The translations under genes were made by a program, and so were the position numbers. 30,186 nt of DNA from a virus: positions 1-30,186 of the IMG/VR virus record IMGVR_UViG_3300020475_000543; one strand, given 5' to 3'. Positions 26,469 through 30,186 of this stretch are shown here, in pieces (within the stretch, counting starts at the first letter, position 1; every line of letters starts with the position of its first letter). The notes under the pieces are model-generated. The model was not told the origin of the DNA and searched no databases. It saw only the letters and a program-made list of their open reading frames with translations.

Positions 26469-27379
26469 TGGCATCTCAAAAAAGTACTCACTTTGCAGAA
26501 TACGGTGGTTCTACCACAGAGCAGGCTCTTGTACAAGACCTGATAGATGAACATATCAAGATTCATGGTAGTACAGTTTTTTATCTACCAAGAACTTTGA
26601 ATGATGTTGATCAAGTTTGGGGTGAAGCATCTAATTCTGAATTTAAAGAATCAGTTCAGATAGAGATGTATCTGAAGAGTAATGATCAGTTTGATAATGA
26701 TATCTCAGATACCATTACTGAATTTGGGTTATCTAATAATGATTCCCTCACCTTTATGGTATCTAAGAAAAGGTGGACAGAAGAATTTGATGGAAACTTT
26801 GCAGGTAAGTTAGCAGATGATAGACCTGCAGAAGGAGATCTAATTTATTTTCCATTGACTAAAGGTTTATTTGAAATCAAGTATGTAGAACATCAAGCAC
26901 CGTTCTATCAACTTGGTGATCTTTATTGTTATGAATTACGTACTGAACTCTTCCGCTACTCTGGGGAAGATTTGGATACTGGTGTTGCTGAGATTGATGC
27001 AATAGAAGTTGAGAAAGCAGTCAAGACAAGTCTTGTTATTGATAACACTCTCACTAATAATGCAACTGCATTTACAGTTGATGAAGAAGTTGCTGGATCT
27101 GTTAGTAATGCTACTGCTAAGGTTGTTTCTTGGGATACAACAAATTATATTCTTGTTGTTTATGACAAGACTAATTCATTTACAGAAGGAGAGACCCTTA
27201 CAGGTCAAACCTCTGGTGCTTCATGGTACATAAAGAACTCTACTGCTTCTGGTGCTACAAGAACGGAGACAGTCTATATACAAGATAGTACTGGTGAAAA
27301 TGTAACTAACAGAGTCATTGAAGTTGATGCAGATAGCATAATTGACTTTAGTGAAAAAAATCCATTTGGTGAATTCTAA
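26468..27379 (+). CDS. 14: Neck protein gp14, with an inserted beta module
   Basis: A 303-residue protein (T4 gp14 is 256 aa) whose first ~185 residues match the gp14 neck family: 'FAEYGGSTTEQALVQDLIDE', 'IKIHGSTVFYLPRTLNDVD', 'KESVQIEMYLKSNDQFDND', 'LTFMVSKKRWTEEF', 'YYPLTKGLFEIKYVE'-like 'YFPLTKGLFEIKYVEHQAPF', 'YCYELRTELFRYSGEDLDTG'. Residues ~191-257 are an extra beta module ('AGSVSNATAKVVSWD', 'FTEGETLTGQTSGASWY') of a kind that recurs in marine T4-like phage structural proteins. The true C-terminus resumes with 'VIEVDADSIIDFSEKNPFGE'. It partners gp13 in the head-tail neck. It overlaps gp13 and gp15 by TAATG. Confidence 0.92.
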   Translation: MASQKSTHFAEYGGSTTEQALVQDLIDEHIKIHGSTVFYLPRTLNDVDQVWGEASNSEFKESVQIEMYLKSNDQFDNDISDTITEFGLSNNDSLTFMVSKKRWTEEFDGNFAGKLADDRPAEGDLIYFPLTKGLFEIKYVEHQAPFYQLGDLYCYELRTELFRYSGEDLDTGVAEIDAIEVEKAVKTSLVIDNTLTNNATAFTVDEEVAGSVSNATAKVVSWDTTNYILVVYDKTNSFTEGETLTGQTSGASWYIKNSTASGATRTETVYIQDSTGENVTNRVIEVDADSIIDFSEKNPFGEF

Positions 27380-28194
27380 TGTTTGGAAATTTCTTTTATA
27401 ACGAGATACTTAGAAAAACGGTTGTCTCATTCGGAACACTTTTTAATAACTTTGATATCAAGCGTTTCAATAACGCAGGTGCTGTTGTTGAATCAATTCC
27501 TGTTCCGTTATCATATGGTCCTACACAAAAATTCATTGCAAGGATTCAACAGCAACCTAACCTAAGAGGTAAGGAGACTCAGATAACTCTGCCTAGAATG
27601 TCTTTTGAGATGCAGGGTTTGAACTATGATCCTACTAGAAAACTAGCTCCACTCAAAGTAGCAGTTACTAAGAAGGATAATGATTCAATGTACAAGCAGT
27701 ACATGCCTGTACCATATAATTGTAATTTTGAGTTGTCAATTTATGTACTGAATCAGGATGATGGTCTACAGATTATTGAACAGATACTTCCATTCTTCCA
27801 ACCACAATTTACAATAACACTGAAACTCATAGCAGAGACTGATGAGAAAAGAGATGTTCCAGTTGTATTGAATAACATCAATTATCAGGATGAATACGAA
27901 GGTAACTTTGAAAAGAGACAGGTAATTATTTGGAGACTCAGTTTTACTGCTAAGACATATCTATTCGGTCCTGTTGCAGATACTGGAGTTATCAAGAAGA
28001 CTATTACAAGTTTTTACTCAGATAGTGATCCAAGTACTGCTAGGAGAGAAAGGACTTATACAAGCGTTCCTAAGGCGACTACAGACCAAGATGGTGATGG
28101 GGATGTAGATGCTGCTGATACTGCTCTACTTACAGAGTTGGATAGTGAGGACTTTGGATTCAGCACAACCATTACTGATAACCCATTCACATAA
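27379..28194 (+). CDS. 15: Tail completion / sheath stabiliser gp15, with a dockerin-like loop
   Basis: A 271-residue protein, the same length class as T4 gp15 (272 aa). Landmarks: N-terminal 'MFGNFFYNEILRKTVVSFGT', 'LFNNFDIKRFN', 'VPLSYGPTQKFIARI', 'ITLPRMSFEMQGLNYDPTRK', 'MPVPYNCNFELSIYVLNQDD', 'QILPFFQPQFTITLKLI', 'RQVIIWRLSFTAKTYLFGPV'. gp15 forms the ring that ends the tail tube and sheath and receives the neck. After the conserved core, residues 236-247 (DQDGDGDVDAAD) fit an EF-hand/dockerin calcium loop, an unusual addition discussed among the findings. gp16 begins two bases after its stop. Confidence 0.92.
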   Translation: MFGNFFYNEILRKTVVSFGTLFNNFDIKRFNNAGAVVESIPVPLSYGPTQKFIARIQQQPNLRGKETQITLPRMSFEMQGLNYDPTRKLAPLKVAVTKKDNDSMYKQYMPVPYNCNFELSIYVLNQDDGLQIIEQILPFFQPQFTITLKLIAETDEKRDVPVVLNNINYQDEYEGNFEKRQVIIWRLSFTAKTYLFGPVADTGVIKKTITSFYSDSDPSTARRERTYTSVPKATTDQDGDGDVDAADTALLTELDSEDFGFSTTITDNPFT

Positions 28195-28196
28195 CC

Positions 28197-28616
28197 ATGA
28201 AAGACTTTGAAGCTATAGATAAAACTTTTGACACAGTAACTCCTGAAGTGACTGAGACTCCTGAAGGTGGATGTGCTAAGAGAAAGGATCAACTTGAAAA
28301 TGTTAGTGACCCAGATCAAGACTATGAATATACCAGAGGTAATTTATATTCCTTAATAGAAAAGGGTCAGGAAGCTATGAATGGTATACTGGAAGTAGCA
28401 CAAGAGACTGATTCTCCTAGAGCATACGAAGTAGCAGGTCAATTGATAAAGTCAGTTGGTGATACTACAGATAAACTTCTTGACCTTCAAAAGAAAATGA
28501 AAGACCTAGGTGAGGATAAATCAGGACCAACTAATGTCACAAACAATGCTATATTTGTAGGAAGCACTGCTGAACTTCAGAAGGCATTGAAGCAGTCTAT
28601 GAAAGATAATAAATAA
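28197..28616 (+). CDS. 16: Terminase small subunit gp16
   Basis: A 139-residue protein (T4 gp16 is 164 aa). The core 'DYEYTRGNLYSLIEKGQEAM', then 'AQETDSPRAYEVAGQLIKSV', 'LLDLQKKMKDL' and the terminal 'IFVGSTAELQKALKQ' are hallmarks of the T4 gp16 family. The first ~40 residues are acidic with a short 'GGCAKRKDQLE' segment. gp16 forms ring oligomers, recognises DNA and stimulates the gp17 motor during headful packaging. It sits in the expected place after gp15. gp17 is not adjacent here; small genes follow, as often seen in cyanomyoviruses, and gp17 is presumably beyond the right edge. Confidence 0.93.
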   Translation: MKDFEAIDKTFDTVTPEVTETPEGGCAKRKDQLENVSDPDQDYEYTRGNLYSLIEKGQEAMNGILEVAQETDSPRAYEVAGQLIKSVGDTTDKLLDLQKKMKDLGEDKSGPTNVTNNAIFVGSTAELQKALKQSMKDNK

Positions 28617-28620
28617 TAGT

Positions 28621-28884
28621 ATGAATAGACTATTTGAAAAAAGACTTTATACTATTGGATGGATCTGGAGTGTAGACTTTACCTTCAAAGGTATTAGAAT
28701 GTTTGCAGACTTTTATTATCCACAAGGGACTTACATGAAAAGAGAACGTCTTGAGAAAGATCTTCAAAAACTTTATCCTGGAGCAATCCTAGTTAGTTGG
28801 AGAAGAACAAATCAAGAACCACGTGGACCTCTTATTGTCATGCAAGAATCCCATAAATATTCAAACGAAACTAAAAGAAGATGA
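28621..28884 (+). CDS. Small basic protein, unknown function
   Basis: An 87-residue protein starting four bases after gp16. It is basic and aromatic ('MNRLFEKRLYTIGWIWSV', 'FKGIRMFADFYYPQGTYMKR', 'KLYPGAILVSWRRTNQ'), with a Lys/Arg-rich C-terminus. The pattern of an N-terminal hydrophobic strand, an 'ERLEKDLQKLYPGA' helix and a strand resembles small phage-encoded alpha/beta proteins of unknown role. No Shine-Dalgarno is evident, so re-initiation from gp16 is likely. The late-like AATAAATA at 28608-28615 would place its transcript start at the ATG itself. Its end overlaps the next gene by ATGA. Confidence 0.7.
   Translation: MNRLFEKRLYTIGWIWSVDFTFKGIRMFADFYYPQGTYMKRERLEKDLQKLYPGAILVSWRRTNQEPRGPLIVMQESHKYSNETKRR
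28852..28859 (+). promoter_or_regulatory. Candidate late promoter (CATAAATA) before the 83-aa gene
   Basis: CATAAATA, identical to the element before gp13, sits 21 bases upstream of the ATG at 28881. Predicted start near 28865, giving a 16-base leader with 'agaag' as weak ribosome-binding site. It lies inside the preceding gene, so chance is possible. Confidence 0.35.
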
Positions 28885-29132
28885 TCATTACACCAAAGTC
28901 TGCTGCCGTAGATATCAATGCAGGAGCAAATAATGTAAGCACAGCAAAGTTGGTATCACTAGTGAATACTAATAGTGGAGCTTGTCTTATAGTAAACAGC
29001 AATGGTAATGGATTTTACGTTGCTGCAGGAGAAAGAGTAGTTGTAGAGAAGAAAGCAGCTGAGACATTAGAAGCGACCACAGGGTCTTCTGCGTCCGTCT
29101 GGGCATCGTCTATAGGTTACGTAGGACCATAA
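28881..29132 (+). CDS. Small beta-rich protein, unknown function
   Basis: An 83-residue protein translated from an ATGA overlap. It is Ala/Val/Ser-rich and looks like an all-beta domain: 'MIITPKSAAVDINAGANNV', 'AKLVSLVNTNSGACLIVN', 'GFYVAAGERVVVEKKAAETL' and a C-terminal 'VWASSIGYVGP'. The 'V.N...GACLIV...F.VAAGERVVVEK' pattern resembles small phage proteins that cap or decorate other virion proteins. No named family is assigned. Its position between the small terminase and the oxygenase gives little functional hint. A minor head or tail component is possible. Confidence 0.72.
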   Translation: MIITPKSAAVDINAGANNVSTAKLVSLVNTNSGACLIVNSNGNGFYVAAGERVVVEKKAAETLEATTGSSASVWASSIGYVGP

Positions 29133-29149
29133 CATCATAATCTTATATA

Positions 29150-29845
29150 ATGAAAAATAATTTTCAGAATACTTTACCACTTGAAGCTGGTAGAGTTTCT
29201 CCCAAAGCATCGAAAGCTGCTGCAAAATCTGGTAATCCAGTAGGTGATATAGTAACGCCTGATCAGAATCCATTTGTTCATCATTTATTTTCCACTCCTA
29301 TTTGGCACAATAAGTGTATAGATAACTTTGGTCAAGTACAGGATGAACTTGATGAGGTTATACCACAAATAGATTTCAAGATGATACCTAGTTGGGGATC
29401 TACACACTATTTGTCAACACAGAATTTTAGAGACGATCTATTTGAGAAGTATAAATTAGATGCTCTACTGAAAGAAATTCAAAGAAATGTAATTGCTTAC
29501 TGTAAAGAACTGAGGTTTGAGACAAGACCTTTTCAGTTGACATCTTGGCTCAGTAAGTTTGGTCAGGGGTGTTATGGGCATATCCATAACCACGGAACAT
29601 CAGATATTTCTGGTGTTTATTATTATTCAACTAATGGAGAGGATGGTAATATATTCTTCCAAACACCAGCACCAGGTCATGAGATGAGTAGATGCTTCTC
29701 TCAATATTGTGGTGGTGCAAGACATTATATTCCTAGGGAAGGTGTACTATTATTGTTTCCTGGTTTCTTAGATCATGGCATCAACACCAACACTACAGAT
29801 AACGTTAGGATAAGTCTCTCTTTCAACATAAATTTCAAACAATAG
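29150..29845 (+). CDS. 2OG-Fe(II) oxygenase family protein
   Basis: A 231-residue protein whose C-terminal two thirds fit the 2-oxoglutarate/Fe(II) dioxygenase family common in marine T4-like phages (TIGR02466/2OG-FeII_Oxy_5 type). Key residues: an iron-binding stretch with His144, His146, His148 and Asp152 ('GHIHNHGTSDISGVYYY'), distal His209 in 'FLDHGI', and Arg220 eleven residues later in 'VRISLSFN', placed to bind 2-oxoglutarate. Which of the clustered His residues pairs with Asp152 is unclear. An N-terminal ~40 residues ('LPLEAGRVSPKASKAAAKS') look disordered. Substrate is unknown; in cyanophages roles in nitrogen/2OG sensing or protein/DNA modification are only hypotheses. No ribosome-binding site is evident upstream, so an alternative start cannot be excluded. 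Confidence 0.87.
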   Translation: MKNNFQNTLPLEAGRVSPKASKAAAKSGNPVGDIVTPDQNPFVHHLFSTPIWHNKCIDNFGQVQDELDEVIPQIDFKMIPSWGSTHYLSTQNFRDDLFEKYKLDALLKEIQRNVIAYCKELRFETRPFQLTSWLSKFGQGCYGHIHNHGTSDISGVYYYSTNGEDGNIFFQTPAPGHEMSRCFSQYCGGARHYIPREGVLLLFPGFLDHGINTNTTDNVRISLSFNINFKQ

Positions 29846-29856
29846 GTATTTACTGC

Positions 29857-29862
29857 TATAAT
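29857..29862 (+). promoter_or_regulatory. Candidate sigma70-like -10 element (TATAAT)
   Basis: Exact TATAAT in the 45-base gap after the oxygenase gene, with a weak -35-like TTCAAA at 29834-29839 (17-base spacing). A ribosome-binding site GGAG (29877-29880) and ATG 29891 follow. It suggests host-polymerase transcription of the 62-aa gene independent of late transcription. Confidence 0.4.
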
Positions 29863-29890
29863 TAGTATTGTAATGTGGAGTTGAAAGATC

Positions 29891-30079
29891 ATGTCCCACT
29901 ATACCATAGGGTATCACGATGCCTCACAGCATCATCATGAGATCTGCGAATATGCAGATGACTCATATCAAGCAATTAAAGACGCACAAGAGGATGTTCC
30001 CTTTCTTCGGGAGCATCCTTCTTACGTTGATTACTGTACAAACGAAACAGGTCTTGATTACGTAATAGGTCATGAATAA
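29891..30079 (+). CDS. Small acidic His/Tyr-rich protein of cyanophage type, unknown function
   Basis: A 62-residue protein with a clear GGAG ribosome-binding site. The sequence 'MSHYTIGYHDASQHHHEICE' continues with 'YADDSYQAIKDAQEDVPFLR' and resembles, from memory, a short protein found repeatedly in marine T4-like phages. It is acidic, with a His3 cluster at residues 14-16 that might bind metal. No enzymatic motif is present. The promoter-like TATAAT just upstream suggests it is expressed separately from the late genes. The function is unknown. The next tiny ORF starts within its last codons. Confidence 0.78.
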   Translation: MSHYTIGYHDASQHHHEICEYADDSYQAIKDAQEDVPFLREHPSYVDYCTNETGLDYVIGHE

Positions 30080-30170
30080 GCACGAGATAATGTGGTGGAT
30101 GAGCCGACTCACCATCATGGGTACATCTTTAGGGTTATCAATTGCCCTTGCTGCCAAGGCATATGTCTGA
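30072..30170 (+). CDS. Tiny putative single-pass membrane protein
   Basis: A 32-residue frame, MNKHEIMWW... to ...AAKAYV, begins inside the last codons of the 62-aa gene (catATGaataa, shifted frame) and ends with TGA at 30168-30170. An alternative ATG lies at 30090 (26 residues). Residues ~13-29 are hydrophobic ('LTIMGTSLGLSIALAAK') with flanking Arg/Lys, as in a single transmembrane helix. Overlapping-start coupling and the membrane-like composition support it; its size makes it uncertain. Small membrane ORFs near this locus fit T4-like cyanophages. The last 16 bases of the window hold nothing recognisable. Confidence 0.5.
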   Translation: MNKHEIMWWMSRLTIMGTSLGLSIALAAKAYV

Positions 30171-30186
30171 GGTAGTGTGGTCGGTA

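Noticed and set aside
28056-28319. Reverse-strand open frame of 87 codons across the gp15/gp16 junction
   Set aside because: Covers the ends of two recognised T4-type genes on the other strand; no start signal.
28608-28615. AATAAATA as a late promoter for the 87-aa gene
   Set aside because: With normal spacing transcription would start at or after the ATG at 28621, leaving no leader; it is also at the end of gp16 in AT-rich DNA.
1-30186. CRISPR array, tRNA gene, integrase, transposase or attachment site
   Set aside because: No regularly spaced short repeats, cloverleaf-like segments or recombinase motifs were seen in reading the window; coding density leaves no gap above 300 bases.

Overview
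The window reads as the virion-structure region of a marine T4-like myovirus. The best-supported evidence is the run from 25656 to 28616, which encodes recognisable T4-type neck proteins gp13 and gp14, the tail-completion/sheath-stabiliser gp15 and the small terminase gp16, in T4 order. AT-rich DNA, tight one-strand packing (stop/start overlaps such as TAATG and ATGA), several long beta-rich fibre proteins and a 2OG-Fe(II) oxygenase beside the neck/terminase genes suit a cyanomyovirus (Prochlorococcus or Synechococcus host). A related pelagimyophage is the main alternative. No host genes, tRNA genes, CRISPR array, integrase or insertion sequence were seen.

Layout: 1-659 is the 3' end of a large structural (probably baseplate-wedge type) gene. 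A 72-aa coiled-coil protein follows, then a giant 2810-aa gene (868-9300). The giant protein combines a complete subtilisin-like (S8) protease, three type-1-copper cupredoxin-like domains (one inserted inside the protease), a YHYH domain, a tandem array of Ig-like domains and FN3-like C-terminal modules. From 9302 to 19208 there are eleven small to medium genes for fibre and adhesin-like proteins, including shared fibre cassettes, a LamG-type lectin domain and a five-repeat CBM5/12-like protein. A second giant gene (19248-25586, 2112 aa) carries about eleven diverged repeats of an FCCH-like beta module and a single CBM5/12-like repeat, and ends at a strong intrinsic terminator.

After the terminator a new unit begins with a T4-late-like CATAAATA element and runs gp13-gp14-gp15-gp16. 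Two small unknown genes, a 2OG-Fe(II) oxygenase, a 62-aa conserved-looking gene and a tiny membrane ORF follow. The large terminase (gp17) would be expected beyond the right edge.

As a system, the left 25 kb probably builds the outward-facing tail/baseplate surface, with carbohydrate-binding, Ig-like and protease domains for reaching or modifying the host envelope. The right 5 kb builds the neck and starts DNA packaging. The most unusual element is the S8-cupredoxin-YHYH-Ig giant protein. Domain names were assigned by reading motifs, not by database search.
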